Positions 33,296-42,729 are shown, numbered from the stretch's first letter. The stretch is 64,000 bases of DNA from an uncultured Oscillospiraceae bacterium (GCA_910589145.1 CAJUSD010000001.1:62001-126000); one strand, 5' to 3'. Program-made: numbers and translations. The notes: generated from the letters alone by a model not told the origin.

Positions 33296-36200
33296 CTAAA
33301 ATGGGTTTTGGTTGTAGAAGTCCAGCCCAAGGATTCCCCTCATGCTATCTTCCTCGACTTTCGTTGTGACGGTCACGAAGTCCTCTATGGGTACGCCGTT
33401 GAATTCCGTTATTCCCGCTGCGCTGAATTTGTCCAGCAGGGCTTTCCGTCTGCGCTCATCCTGGCAGGAGATTCCTACAAAGGTATCTGTGCTGATGCCG
33501 TGCCGGAACAGGATTTCGTTGTCGCTGGTGAAGCTGTTATTGCTGTACTTGCTGCCAGTTTCCGACTTGATGAAGTCCATTGAACCGAGCCGCTTCTGCC
33601 ATCTGGCATCAGTCGTTCTTGCCGCTCCGAAGCTGTCACCTCTGTGCGCGTACCAGTCTGTGCGGTTCAACACGTCCGGGCTGATGATCACCCGGTAGTC
33701 ATCGCCGAGAAAGGACATTGCATAACTCATATCCGTCTTTGTGCCAAGCCGGGTGAATACGCCGTCACTGCCGCCCGACTTCATGTCTGCGCCGGGGCTT
33801 GCGCCGCATTTCTTCATGCCGGAGGTAATGCGGTAATTGGTGGCGGCGAAGCCGTCACTCTGGCAGATGGCTACCACGGCATCCGGGCTGTCAACGCCAG
33901 CCCAGACGTGCGTTGCTCCTGCTTTCCTGTAGAGCATTGACGCTGAATCGTCCACATAGGTGCTGTAGCCGGGGAATACCTCTTTCAGCTGCATTCCCTG
34001 TATGCGCTTATCGTCTATTCCAGCTTTTGCCAGAATATCGTCTATCGCCTTTTCCCGCGCACTCCCGGTCAGGTATCTGGCTTTTTCAAACGCTTTCGGG
34101 TCCTGCTGCCACGCCAGCCTTGTTTTGCGGAGCAGAAGTTCCTCTGCGTCTGTGGGGTCTGCGGTCAGCGCACTCAGCCCGGTCTTGTCAAACACGGTCT
34201 GCATTACCTTTTTGTCGGCTGCGGCGTTCCCCGTGGCGGGGATTCTCACTCGAAAATAACCCGCCAGCCCGAATTGCTCTTGATTGCCTATGTCGGAGTA
34301 GATTTCCATTTCGCCCTGATCCAGCGTCATTATCTTGTAAGCGTCCAGCTTCATTCCGACATCCTTGCGGCTGTAGCCGCCCTGCGCATCCCGCGACAGA
34401 AATTCCATCTGTTGGCTGTACCCGCGTTTCTTTGCGTTTTGCGCGGCTTGCTTCCAGCTTTCCTCTGTCAGCTTCCCGGAAAACTCGTAGTAGTCCGTAC
34501 CGTCAATCGTCACCCTGCGCCCGGTCAGGTTCAAGTTCTCCACCATGCCGCCGTCCGACCGAACGGCTACGCCGTGTTGGTTCTTTGGCAGGACGGAGAG
34601 ATCATCCATGACCTCTGACATCCTGTAGCCGCTCTCCGTCTTGACCGGGGCTGTCGGTGCTGGTGTCGTTGCGGCGGGTGGTGTCTTAGGTGCGGCCGGC
34701 TTCGTGGTTTTCGGCTTCGTGGTCTTGGGCTTGGGCAGGGGAGTGGTCTTTGGCGATGCCGTGGTTGCTGTTCCTGCCAGTTCATCTGCCCATTTGAACG
34801 GGGACGCTGTGCCGTTGCGATCCGCTTCCAGTTCGGTGTAAAAGTCTGCAAAGGTTTGCCGGAGGTTCTGTTTGCGCTCCAAGATGGAATCAAGCAGTTG
34901 CTCTGCCGCTTGTCCTTTGCCGCACACACCCTCTGCGTAGCTGCGGAAGATTTCACGGTATTCTGCGTCCGGGATGGCTTCCACCCGTTTGATGTACTTT
35001 AGCGTGTCCTGCAGGTCGAGGTCGATTTCCCCGTTGGCGTAGCGGCGATACAGGGTGTTGTGGATCGGCTCTGTTTCGCCGTACTTGCTGTTCGGGTGGT
35101 AGGTGTAACTCAGCTTGTGGCTTGCAGGGTCTTTGAGGTATTTGAACGCCTGTTCTTTGTCGATGCCGATAATGCGCCCGGACGAATCTGTGACGAAGTT
35201 CCCGCCGTGGCTGTCATAGTTCCCCAGCAACCAGTCAGTGACGGATTCCCTCTGAAGCTGTTCTGCCGTCCCTGCCGGAAGCTGACCGCCGTTGTACTGC
35301 CACTGTTTGAAGTCCGTACCGCTGGTCGTGTTAATGCGCTGCTGGAATGCGCCGAATTTCCCGTCAAGCGTCCCCGTCCCCACTGGAACGGCACTGTCCG
35401 GGTCTACGATACTCTGCACCTTATACCCGGCTTCCTGCGAGTAGGCTCTGAACATCTCCGGCTTTCCGCTCTTGCTCTGGGCGGGTTTGAATAACCACTC
35501 TTGCCCGTCTGCATCCTCGTAGATGTACATTTTCCCTGTGCCGCCGAGATTGGCGGGTCCTTTGTAGGTCATACCGTTCGGGATGGGAATGTCCGGGGGG
35601 ATGGTGGGCTGGTTCGGGTCTGTAGGCTGGACGGGCTGTGCGGCCGCAGGGGGCTGTGTCTGCGGTTGTTGCTGTGGCTGCCCCTGCACATCCATTGTAC
35701 CCGCTTGCGGGGCTGGATTCAAGTTCGTACCCTCGATTTCCTCATAGGCTACGGCGCAGCGGCATTGCGGGTGTCCGGGCGGGAGCATCTTCCCGTTGCT
35801 GAATGGTTCGTCCATGTTGCGCTTTTCCTCATCCATCTTGGAGCATATGGGGCAGACGCGCTCATCGTAAGCGGTCAGCCAGACCTTCATGCAGTCCCCG
35901 ATGTAGCCCTGCGCCTGTGCGTCCTTTGTCGCTCCATACGCTCCGGCGTTGTAGGCGTATGCCAGTTCTGTTCGGGCGATGGACTGCGCCCTGTAGCGGT
36001 GCTGCCTTGCGGCGTACCGCGCCGATGCTTCCTGCGCTTTCTTCTCTGCGGTCTCCGGCTTGCCTTTCGGGTGTGCCTTGATGTACGCCGCCTTGACCGT
36101 ATCGTAGTACCGTGCGTTCGCCAGGGCTTGGGGCTTTGTCAGCCCGATGCAGGGGCGGATCATCCGCGCCGCTTCGTCCGGCGTGACGGCTGTGTACCCA

Positions 36201-36649
36201 CTGCAGTGCGCTATTACAGCGTTCAGCGCGTCCCGCTGCTCTTGGGCGAGGTTCGTCACCAGTTCTGCGCCGTGCTGTTTGATGAAGTCCATACTTGCGC
36301 TGACGGACGGCTCGTACACGAAATAGGGGTATTGCGCCTTGACCTCCTGCGCCGCTGCGTCTGCCGCCGCTTGCCATTTGGGGGCGAGGGTGGAAGTCAC
36401 CAGTTTGGAGTAGTCTTTCTGCCATTTCTGGAATTGCTTTTCAGTCAGCCCCCCGGCGAGGTACGCTTCCCGCAGTTCCTTGTAGGTCACGCTGTTCTGC
36501 TGGGCGTTCCAGTTGGACACGAGGATTTCTACGGTCTCCGGCTCTGCCGCCGTCAGGAATGATTTCAGCTTATTCAGCGTAGCCTTTTTGCCGCCCGGTT
36601 GCTTCTTTGGCTTCTTAGGGGGCGGCTTTGCCTTTGTAAAGCGTATCAT
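33296..36649 (-). CDS. MuF-type head morphogenesis protein with kinase-like and further C-terminal domains
   Basis: A 1117-residue protein. Residues 1-310 are the Mu F/SPP1 gp7-like head protein with its zinc site (CPICSKMDEEKRN...GHPQCRC). A Gln/Pro-rich linker (310-360) follows. Residues 360-600 resemble the PI3/4-kinase-like fold: WLFKPAQS near 385, DWLLGNYDSHGGNFV near 472 and IGIDKEQAF near 494. After a Thr/Pro/Lys-rich linker (about 650-695) comes a roughly 420-residue region of unknown family. Near its end, NEILFRHGISTDTFV and YRKAGATHVWAGVDSPDAV are reminiscent of ADP-ribosyltransferases. MuF proteins enter the head and are known carriers of polymorphic toxins in Firmicutes prophages. 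Confidence 0.85.
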   Translation of the reverse strand: MIRFTKAKPPPKKPKKQPGGKKATLNKLKSFLTAAEPETVEILVSNWNAQQNSVTYKELREAYLAGGLTEKQFQKWQKDYSKLVTSTLAPKWQAAADAAAQEVKAQYPYFVYEPSVSASMDFIKQHGAELVTNLAQEQRDALNAVIAHCSGYTAVTPDEAARMIRPCIGLTKPQALANARYYDTVKAAYIKAHPKGKPETAEKKAQEASARYAARQHRYRAQSIARTELAYAYNAGAYGATKDAQAQGYIGDCMKVWLTAYDERVCPICSKMDEEKRNMDEPFSNGKMLPPGHPQCRCAVAYEEIEGTNLNPAPQAGTMDVQGQPQQQPQTQPPAAAQPVQPTDPNQPTIPPDIPIPNGMTYKGPANLGGTGKMYIYEDADGQEWLFKPAQSKSGKPEMFRAYSQEAGYKVQSIVDPDSAVPVGTGTLDGKFGAFQQRINTTSGTDFKQWQYNGGQLPAGTAEQLQRESVTDWLLGNYDSHGGNFVTDSSGRIIGIDKEQAFKYLKDPASHKLSYTYHPNSKYGETEPIHNTLYRRYANGEIDLDLQDTLKYIKRVEAIPDAEYREIFRSYAEGVCGKGQAAEQLLDSILERKQNLRQTFADFYTELEADRNGTASPFKWADELAGTATTASPKTTPLPKPKTTKPKTTKPAAPKTPPAATTPAPTAPVKTESGYRMSEVMDDLSVLPKNQHGVAVRSDGGMVENLNLTGRRVTIDGTDYYEFSGKLTEESWKQAAQNAKKRGYSQQMEFLSRDAQGGYSRKDVGMKLDAYKIMTLDQGEMEIYSDIGNQEQFGLAGYFRVRIPATGNAAADKKVMQTVFDKTGLSALTADPTDAEELLLRKTRLAWQQDPKAFEKARYLTGSAREKAIDDILAKAGIDDKRIQGMQLKEVFPGYSTYVDDSASMLYRKAGATHVWAGVDSPDAVVAICQSDGFAATNYRITSGMKKCGASPGADMKSGGSDGVFTRLGTKTDMSYAMSFLGDDYRVIISPDVLNRTDWYAHRGDSFGAARTTDARWQKRLGSMDFIKSETGSKYSNNSFTSDNEILFRHGISTDTFVGISCQDERRRKALLDKFSAAGITEFNGVPIEDFVTVTTKVEEDSMRGILGLDFYNQNPF

Positions 36650-38046
36650 TCCTCATCCTCCCCGTCAGGCGGCTTTTCTTCGCCGTCTGCGCCCTCCTGC
36701 GGGTCTACAGGCGGGGCTTCCGGCTCGTTCCCTTGTTGTTCCTTGCCGTCCCCTGCGCCGCCGTCCTGCGGCTGTTCTGGCGGCTTCTGGTTGCCCATGT
36801 ACGCTGTCTCCGGGTCGCGCTCCGGGAGGTCTGCGGCAAGCCGCAGATAGTCCTCCATGCTTTCGTCCGGGGTGATCGCGCCGATGCCGACCATCTTGGA
36901 CACGAATTCCCCAAGCTGTCCCAGGTCTTGCGTCTCGATGTCCCCGTGCGTCAGAATCGGGTAGTCGGTGATCCCGGCGAAATGCTCCCCGTTGATGTCT
37001 ATCAACCGGGGGATTGCCTGATTGTTGAAAACCTCGCAGATCAGGTCGAGGAACGCTCCCAGCGCAACGCCGAACAGTTCCGTCTTGTCGCTGGAAAGGG
37101 CGAAGCTGCCGACCGCCTGGTGTCCCAGCAGGACGAAATCGGCGAGGACGGTCATCGCCATGCGGGTGTCGTACCGCTCTATGATCTGGTTCGTGTCAAA
37201 CTGCCGCCGCCCCCCGGTGGAGGTCAGCGAAAACTTCCAGCCGTTGCCCAGCACGATACCCTCGCGCTCATCCCTGCGGACGCTGCGCACGATGCGCTCT
37301 GCCTTTGCCAGTTCTGCGGCGTATTCATCGCTCCAGATGTCCACGCCCTCCGGGGCTTCCAGAACGGGCAGTCCGGCGAGGTCGCGCTCTATGCCGATGC
37401 CCTCTATCTCTTGTATGCGCCGCTTGAAGTACCAGTTGCGGTAGCAGTTTCGGAGGACGCTGCGCCCCTCCGGGTTTCCCTTGCGGCTCTTGGTCTTGAA
37501 ATGCAGGGCTTTCTCTATCGGAATGAATACCTGTTCATATAGCGGTGGGGCGCACTGGACTAAGCCGATGAGGTTGTCCTTTTCATCGTATTTCCATTCC
37601 CAGAGCGTGTCCTGCGAACGAATCGGCAGCTTGCGCCAGCCGATCAGCCCGTCCGTGTACTTGCTGTTGGTCTCCGGGTTCTTCGAGCGTCCCATGCGCC
37701 GCTTGTAGACGATTTCGTGGTAACTCCACCCGTATGTCAGGAAGGAAAGCACCTCTGAGATGAAGTCGCTCCACGTTTCCTCCATATCGTCCATACAGGT
37801 GCGCACGAATTCTGCAGCATCCAAGTCTGCCTGTTCTGTCCCTGCTTCCTGGATGCTCCACTTGCTTTGGCGCATCAGCATTTCGGTGGCGAACAGGATA
37901 GCTCCGATGATGTCATCGTTCTCGGACATCTCTTTGTAAACCTCGATGCCCTTTCGCCCTTGCAGTTCCCGCAGAAATTCCTCGTATATCCAGCCTGTGT
38001 CAAAACGGAACAGGCCGGTCTTGCCGTATTCTCTGAATGTGTTCAT
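36646..38046 (-). CDS. Portal protein (Mu gp29 / DUF935-like)
   Basis: A 466-residue portal with the DUF935 pattern (SENDDIIGAILFATEMLMRQSKW near 40; YGWSYHEIVYKRR; FKTKSRKGNPEGRSVLRNCYRNWYFKRR near 183). It forms the DNA entry ring. A Pro/Glu-rich acidic tail of about 50 residues ends the protein. The stop overlaps the MuF start (ATGA). Confidence 0.92.
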   Translation of the reverse strand: MNTFREYGKTGLFRFDTGWIYEEFLRELQGRKGIEVYKEMSENDDIIGAILFATEMLMRQSKWSIQEAGTEQADLDAAEFVRTCMDDMEETWSDFISEVLSFLTYGWSYHEIVYKRRMGRSKNPETNSKYTDGLIGWRKLPIRSQDTLWEWKYDEKDNLIGLVQCAPPLYEQVFIPIEKALHFKTKSRKGNPEGRSVLRNCYRNWYFKRRIQEIEGIGIERDLAGLPVLEAPEGVDIWSDEYAAELAKAERIVRSVRRDEREGIVLGNGWKFSLTSTGGRRQFDTNQIIERYDTRMAMTVLADFVLLGHQAVGSFALSSDKTELFGVALGAFLDLICEVFNNQAIPRLIDINGEHFAGITDYPILTHGDIETQDLGQLGEFVSKMVGIGAITPDESMEDYLRLAADLPERDPETAYMGNQKPPEQPQDGGAGDGKEQQGNEPEAPPVDPQEGADGEEKPPDGEDEE

Positions 38047-38072
38047 CGCCCTGCGTCACCCCCTTTCTGCGC

Positions 38073-39575
38073 TTATCTGCGCCAGTAGCTGTCTTTGCTC
38101 ATGTCACCGCCGCCTATGCTGGAGGTCGGTTTGCTCATCAGGTATAAAATCGCCTGGACGGTTGCGTCCACTGTATCCTTGTAGGTTGCTCCGGGGAATC
38201 GCAGAAGGTCATCTATCAGGTCTGCTTTCCACGGCGCAAATTCCGGGAACAGGACATTTCCCGCTTCAAAGTACGGCGCGACCGACAAAGCCCGATCCTC
38301 TTTGCTTCCCTTTGGGTTGAACGGTATCATGCCCGGTATGGTCTTGCCGAGGTAGTCAATGATGGCGGGGCCGTTGGCTTTGTCCTCCACCACCTTTGCC
38401 CTCGCTTTCGGATGCTTTGCGGTCAGGCTCTTTATCGCCGTGACGCTGGTGGTGAAGTCCATCTTGTCGTTTACCACATCCACAAAGAACAGCTGTGCGC
38501 CCTTTCGAGCCATCACGATCCCGGCGCACTTTGCGCTGGCTTCGCTGTTCTTAAACGGCAGGTCCCACGACTGTATGATGGTTGCCCCGGCTGGCAGTTC
38601 GGTGTAGGTATGGTTCATCCATTCCCGCTTGAATATCGTACCTCCGGCCGGCTGCGGTCGCTGCTGGTACATTGCGCTCCAGTCATAAATGCCCACCGTT
38701 GCCCGGATTTTCGTCAGTTCTGTCAGCGGGTACTTGTATGTCCACAGGGCTTCTCCCTCTTTGCGGGGGTCCCTGGGGTGTCTGTGCGCTTCTGCGACCG
38801 CTGGAAGCAGAAGCACCTCCCATTGGTCTGCGCTGGGGTCCTTCTTTGCCAATTCCAAAAGCCGCCCAGCGAGGTCATCCTCGTGCCAGCGGGTCAGCGT
38901 TATCAGGATGGAGCCCTCTCGCTCCTGCCGGGTGTAGAGCGTGGATGTGTACCACTCCCACAGCTTTTCACGGTAGGTGCTGCTGTTGGCTTCTTCGCGG
39001 TTCTTGATGGGGTCATCAATGATGATGTAATCGCCGCCCATGCCTGTAATGCCGCCGCCGACACCTGCGCCCCTGTAACTGCCCCTGTGTCCCACAATCT
39101 CGAAGATGTCCGAGTTGCGCAGGGCGTGTCCCGTCACTGTGCGGATGTTCTTCCCGAATAATCGGGATTCGGGGAACAGTTCGATGTAGGGCTTGCTGTC
39201 CATGATCCTCTGCACATCTCGGTTCATCCTCTGCGCCAAGTCTGCCGAGTAGGATGTGCTGATTATGTTTGCGTCCGGGTTTCGCCCGAAGATGAATGCC
39301 GGAAGTTTGCGGCTCACCAGTTCGCTCTTTCCGTGGCGGGGCGGCATGAATACCATCAGCCGCCGCACTTCCTTTTTCGTGAAAGCGTCCAGGTATTCGC
39401 ACAGAAGTCTGTGGTGCCAGTTCATTTGATAGCGGTCATCCGTGAACAGGCAAAATTCCGCGATTGACCTCCGCGCCTTTTCGCGGGCGAGTTCCTTTCG
39501 GAGCAGTTCTACATTGCGTGGGTTATTCTGCAAAAATCTTTCCAGTGATTTCATCGAGGGCAGCCAGTTCCTCAT
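38073..39575 (-). CDS. terL: Terminase large subunit
   Basis: A 500-residue packaging motor. Walker A is MPPRHGKSELVSR at about 78-90, Walker B is YIIIDDPI near 184, and the C-terminal nuclease domain has VEDKANGPAII near 392. The frame overlaps the small-subunit gene by 53 bases. An alternative ATG at 39554 (MKSLERF) is possible, with AGGAA further upstream. Confidence 0.95.
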   Translation of the reverse strand: MRNWLPSMKSLERFLQNNPRNVELLRKELAREKARRSIAEFCLFTDDRYQMNWHHRLLCEYLDAFTKKEVRRLMVFMPPRHGKSELVSRKLPAFIFGRNPDANIISTSYSADLAQRMNRDVQRIMDSKPYIELFPESRLFGKNIRTVTGHALRNSDIFEIVGHRGSYRGAGVGGGITGMGGDYIIIDDPIKNREEANSSTYREKLWEWYTSTLYTRQEREGSILITLTRWHEDDLAGRLLELAKKDPSADQWEVLLLPAVAEAHRHPRDPRKEGEALWTYKYPLTELTKIRATVGIYDWSAMYQQRPQPAGGTIFKREWMNHTYTELPAGATIIQSWDLPFKNSEASAKCAGIVMARKGAQLFFVDVVNDKMDFTTSVTAIKSLTAKHPKARAKVVEDKANGPAIIDYLGKTIPGMIPFNPKGSKEDRALSVAPYFEAGNVLFPEFAPWKADLIDDLLRFPGATYKDTVDATVQAILYLMSKPTSSIGGGDMSKDSYWRR

Positions 39576-40074
39576 CTGAAACTTTGCTCAGGTCTATGGA
39601 GCCGAAGGAAACCTCACCCGCGATGGTCTGCTTTCCCTCCGTGCGCTCCGTAACCTCTCCCCGGCTTATACGCTCCAGCTTCGCTGCCACGTCTACCATC
39701 GTGGCTACGTCCCTGGGGGTCATTTCGTCCACTGGTATCCTCTGCAGGGCTTGCAGGGATTTGACCAGCATTGCTTTTGCGATGCCGACATGGTTCTTGC
39801 GCATTTCGGCGATGCCTTTTTGGAGTTCCCTGCAGGAGCGTCTGTCCAGTTCATCGTCCCATGCGTCAGCCCGGATTCCCCAGTGCCACTGGCTGCTCCA
39901 CCGTTTCATGAGCGCATCGGATTTGGACAACTTTTCGGCCACTTTGTGTAGGCTCCGTTCTGCGCCCATATCCCGGTATGCGGCAAACGCTTGAAATGCC
40001 TGTGCGCTCTCTCCATCCTGCCGCTCCCACAGTTCGGGCGGCGCGTCCTGTCTGGTGATTTTCTTTCCTGCCAT
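39523..40074 (-). CDS. terS: Terminase small subunit
   Basis: A 183-residue protein with a helix-turn-helix-like N-terminus (FAAYRDMGAERSLHKVAEKL, then WHWGIRADAWDDELD) typical of small terminase subunits that recognise the packaging site. It directly precedes the large subunit and ends SDEELAALDEITGKIFAE. Confidence 0.85.
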   Translation of the reverse strand: MAGKKITRQDAPPELWERQDGESAQAFQAFAAYRDMGAERSLHKVAEKLSKSDALMKRWSSQWHWGIRADAWDDELDRRSCRELQKGIAEMRKNHVGIAKAMLVKSLQALQRIPVDEMTPRDVATMVDVAAKLERISRGEVTERTEGKQTIAGEVSFGSIDLSKVSDEELAALDEITGKIFAE

Positions 40075-40080
40075 CGTTCA

Positions 40081-41640
40081 TCACCTCAGTTCGCTTTCCA
40101 GTCCGTTCGCCGCTTCCCATTCCTGCTTCAGCGTGGCGTATGGTATCTCTTTGCCGTCCCGGACACATATCCCCGCCACGTTGCCCGTAATCCGGGCGTA
40201 GCGGCTCACTATCACGTCAACGTACTTTGGGTCTACCTCCGTCAGAAAAGCCGTCCTGCGGGTCAATTCTGCGCCGATGAGGGTCGTTCCGCTCCCGCCG
40301 AAAAGGTCAAGGACGATTTCGCCCTCTTGGGTGCTGTTTTCGATTGCCCTTTGCGCCAGTTCCACGGGTTTCTGTGTCGGGTGTTCCGTTCCTGTTTCCC
40401 GGTTTACCTCCCAGAGCGTGTTTTCCTTCCCCTCACTGTAAAGGTAAACGCCTTTCCCTTTTTCCACTCTCAGGTAGCGGCTCTTTTTGTCTTTGGGCGG
40501 CTTTTCGGTGATATGCATCTTACTTCCTGCGCCGTCCGTGATGGTGATCCCGCCCGATATGGTGGTTTCCATCGTGCCGCTTTCCCTGCGGGTAACGCGC
40601 CAGACGGTATGTTGCGCACGGTCTCCGAAAAAGCGAGGGGCGTTCTCCCCCTTGGAGCAGTAAAAGCACGGCTCGTGCGCCCACTGGTAGTCTGCGTGTC
40701 CGAGGGCGATGCCGTTCTTTGCCCAGATGATGGTCTGCCGCTCCAAAAGCCCAGCGGCGGTCATGGCGTAGTAGAAGTCCTGCCGTCTGCTGCTGGAGTG
40801 CCAGATGTAAAACGCCGCATCGTCTATCGTGAATGCGACTGCGTGTCGGAACGCCGGGAGAATGAGTTCCTGCACCAGACTGTCCTCTGTCAGATTGTCA
40901 TTCTCCAGCATCTCAAACTTTCCGCTCTGACTGACGTAACTCACACCGTAGGGCGGGTCTGTAAATACGCAGTGCGCCAGCTTCCCGTCCATCAGCCGTT
41001 CCACGGTTGCCCGGTCGGTTGCGCTGCCGCATATCACTCTGTGTTCGCCCAAAAGCCACAAATCGCCCGGTCTGGACATGGGGATTTGCGGCGGCGGGAC
41101 TTCATCGTCTACGCCGTCCGCTTCGCTGTCCCCGTCCCCGGCGATGGCGGTCAGCAGATTCGCTATCTCATCCTCGGTATAGCCGGAGAGGATGACCGGG
41201 ACTTCCCCTGTATCCATCTCTGCTATGAGGTCTGCGATCTTCGTGTTGTCTATCTCGGAGAGTTCTGCCAGCCTGTTGTCCGCTATCAGGTCTGCCCATT
41301 CCTCCGCTTCGCTGCTGTAGTTCTGGTAGTCCACGGGTACGCATTCCGCACCGAATTCCAACGCCGCCGCCAGCCGCCCGTGTCCCCGGACAACAAATCC
41401 GCTCTGGTTGCTCACCGTGATTGGAGCGCGCCAGCCTTGCGACTGGATGATGTGCGCCAGCAGATGGATTTGGTCTGCCGGGTGCTGGTTCGGATTGCGG
41501 GGGTTGCCCACGAGGTCTTTCGGGTCTATCAACTTGTCGAAAGCGCAGAAAACGGGAATGTTCCCTGCTGTCGCTCTCGCTTCGGCTGTGCTTTGGTATG
41601 TAACTTTCATGGTCTCTCGCTTGGTTTTCTTCTTTGCCAT
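40081..41640 (-). CDS. ParB-like domain fused to an adenine/N4-cytosine DNA methyltransferase
   Basis: A 519-residue protein. The N-terminal ~170 residues are a ParB/Srx-like domain (NPRNPNQHPADQIHLLAHIIQSQGW, GHGRLAAALEFGAECVPV). The C-terminal part is an SAM-dependent methyltransferase with the catalytic DPPYGVSY motif near 223 and the SAM-binding DLFGGSGTTLIGAEL near 457. The DPPY motif comes first, as in beta-class enzymes. It is the first late gene, just before terminase, where it could mark phage DNA against restriction or at the packaging site. No partner nuclease is visible. Confidence 0.93.
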   Translation of the reverse strand: MAKKKTKRETMKVTYQSTAEARATAGNIPVFCAFDKLIDPKDLVGNPRNPNQHPADQIHLLAHIIQSQGWRAPITVSNQSGFVVRGHGRLAAALEFGAECVPVDYQNYSSEAEEWADLIADNRLAELSEIDNTKIADLIAEMDTGEVPVILSGYTEDEIANLLTAIAGDGDSEADGVDDEVPPPQIPMSRPGDLWLLGEHRVICGSATDRATVERLMDGKLAHCVFTDPPYGVSYVSQSGKFEMLENDNLTEDSLVQELILPAFRHAVAFTIDDAAFYIWHSSSRRQDFYYAMTAAGLLERQTIIWAKNGIALGHADYQWAHEPCFYCSKGENAPRFFGDRAQHTVWRVTRRESGTMETTISGGITITDGAGSKMHITEKPPKDKKSRYLRVEKGKGVYLYSEGKENTLWEVNRETGTEHPTQKPVELAQRAIENSTQEGEIVLDLFGGSGTTLIGAELTRRTAFLTEVDPKYVDVIVSRYARITGNVAGICVRDGKEIPYATLKQEWEAANGLESELR

Positions 41641-41663
41641 TGCTCATTCCCCTTTCCGGCGCG

Positions 41664-41701
41664 GCAAAAAAGCCGTTGCGGTTCTGTCCCGCAACGGCTT
41701 T
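41664..41701 (-). terminator. Terminator-like hairpin right after the late promoter
   Basis: A perfect 12-bp stem (41690-41701 with 41669-41680, AAAGCCGTTGCG and its complement) with a nine-base loop. It is followed on the minus strand by TTTTTT within CTTTTTTGCC. It lies about 20 bases downstream of the expected start of transcription from the promoter at 41731-41759 and before the methyltransferase gene. Confidence 0.8.
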
Positions 41702-41730
41702 CTCGTAGGCACATTTTTGATTCTGAAATC

Positions 41731-41759
41731 ATTATAGCACCTATTTGGCAACGTTGCAA
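41731..41759 (-). promoter_or_regulatory. Likely late-operon promoter
   Basis: Minus-strand TTGCAA (41759-41754), a 17-base spacer and a perfect TATAAT (41736-41731). A 10-bp palindrome GCAACGTTGC (41748-41757) overlaps the -35 box. Further TGGCA elements (41783-41787 with its inverted partner 41792-41796, and around 41770) lie just upstream. They could bind the ArpU-like regulator encoded next door. Confidence 0.72.
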
Positions 41760-41788
41760 GGCAGACTTTTGGCAGCGGTAAATGGCAA

Positions 41789-42307
41789 CTATGCCAATGC
41801 TCCCGCACCGTATAAAAATACCGACAAACGCCCGACCAGCCGGGATTTGTGCGCCCTCACCGTCCTCGGTGCGCAGTGCATCAGGTCGGCGATTTCGTCC
41901 TCTGATTTCTGCTCGAAGTATTTGTAGCGGATGATGTCCCGGTATTCGTCATCGGCGATTTGCTCTATCGCCTTGTCTATCCGGCTGATCTCGTACTTGT
42001 CTCCGTCAATGGTCGCTCTCAGGTCGAGCATGACAGCTTCCTTGATTTCGTCCGGCTCCAGCCGGATGCCGCTCTTGATGAACCGGGTTATGCTCTTGCT
42101 CCGTCCCCGCAGCCCGTATTGTTCGATTTCTTCCAGCATTTCCTCATCGTCCTTTATCTTGGCTTGCAGGACGGGGTATGCGTACAGCCGTTTCTCTGTC
42201 GCTTTGAATACGTCTTTTGGTTCTCTTGCACAGGAGAGCCGCGTGGCGATGACCGCCTTGCTGATTACTTCATCGACTGTTGGTTTCTTTTGCTTGCCCT
42301 GCGCCAT
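41789..42307 (-). CDS. ArpU/RinA-like late transcription regulator
   Basis: A 172-residue helical protein. The C-terminal ~60 residues carry a sigma-region-4-like helix-turn-helix (DIIRYKYFEQKSEDEIADLMHCAPRTVRAHKSRL). This class of phage regulators controls late genes in Firmicutes phages. It is the last gene before the late promoter, which supports that role. The gene ends within the TGGCA-rich site region. Confidence 0.82.
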   Translation of the reverse strand: MAQGKQKKPTVDEVISKAVIATRLSCAREPKDVFKATEKRLYAYPVLQAKIKDDEEMLEEIEQYGLRGRSKSITRFIKSGIRLEPDEIKEAVMLDLRATIDGDKYEISRIDKAIEQIADDEYRDIIRYKYFEQKSEDEIADLMHCAPRTVRAHKSRLVGRLSVFLYGAGALA

Positions 42308-42408
42308 GCTTGCTACCTCCTGCTATCCATTGTTCCATGCCTGTTTCCCTCCAATCTCCGGGGGCGGGGGAGGGGAGCGAATTTTCCCGTTCCCCCGGTT
42401 TGTCCCGG

Positions 42409-42729
42409 TCACCTGTACCTCACTTGCTTCCCCAGCTGGCTGGCGAGTTCAATTTCTCCCTTCATGCCCTCGCTGGTCCCGTTCTCATCAAATACCCACA
42501 CCTCATCGCACCGCTCCAGCAGCTGTTTGGACATCTCCAACGCTTTTTCCCGTTCCTCTGGGTCGTGGTCATCCATAAAATCCTTAAAGAACAGGTGCGG
42601 CGTGATCGGGATGTGTCCCTCGTTCACCACGGTCTTGCTGTACTGCGCCGCCGCCCTCATGTTCCTGTTGTACTTTGCCGTGGTGTAGGGGCGGTCTCCC
42701 CGCATGGGGGAGCATACGAAAATCAGCAC
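42409..42729 (-). CDS. DUF4406/DUF7768-like nucleotide-related protein
   Basis: A 106-residue Rossmann-like protein (VLIFVCSPMRGDRPYTTAKYNRNMRAA..., then CDEVWVFDENGTSEGMKGEIELA) related to nucleoside 2-deoxyribosyltransferase-like families. The GTG start at 42729 is preceded by AAAGGAGG and overlaps the stop of the ASCH gene. The substrate is unknown. About 100 bases to its left (42308-42408) contain no gene. Confidence 0.75.
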   Translation of the reverse strand: MLIFVCSPMRGDRPYTTAKYNRNMRAAAQYSKTVVNEGHIPITPHLFFKDFMDDHDPEEREKALEMSKQLLERCDEVWVFDENGTSEGMKGEIELASQLGKQVRYR

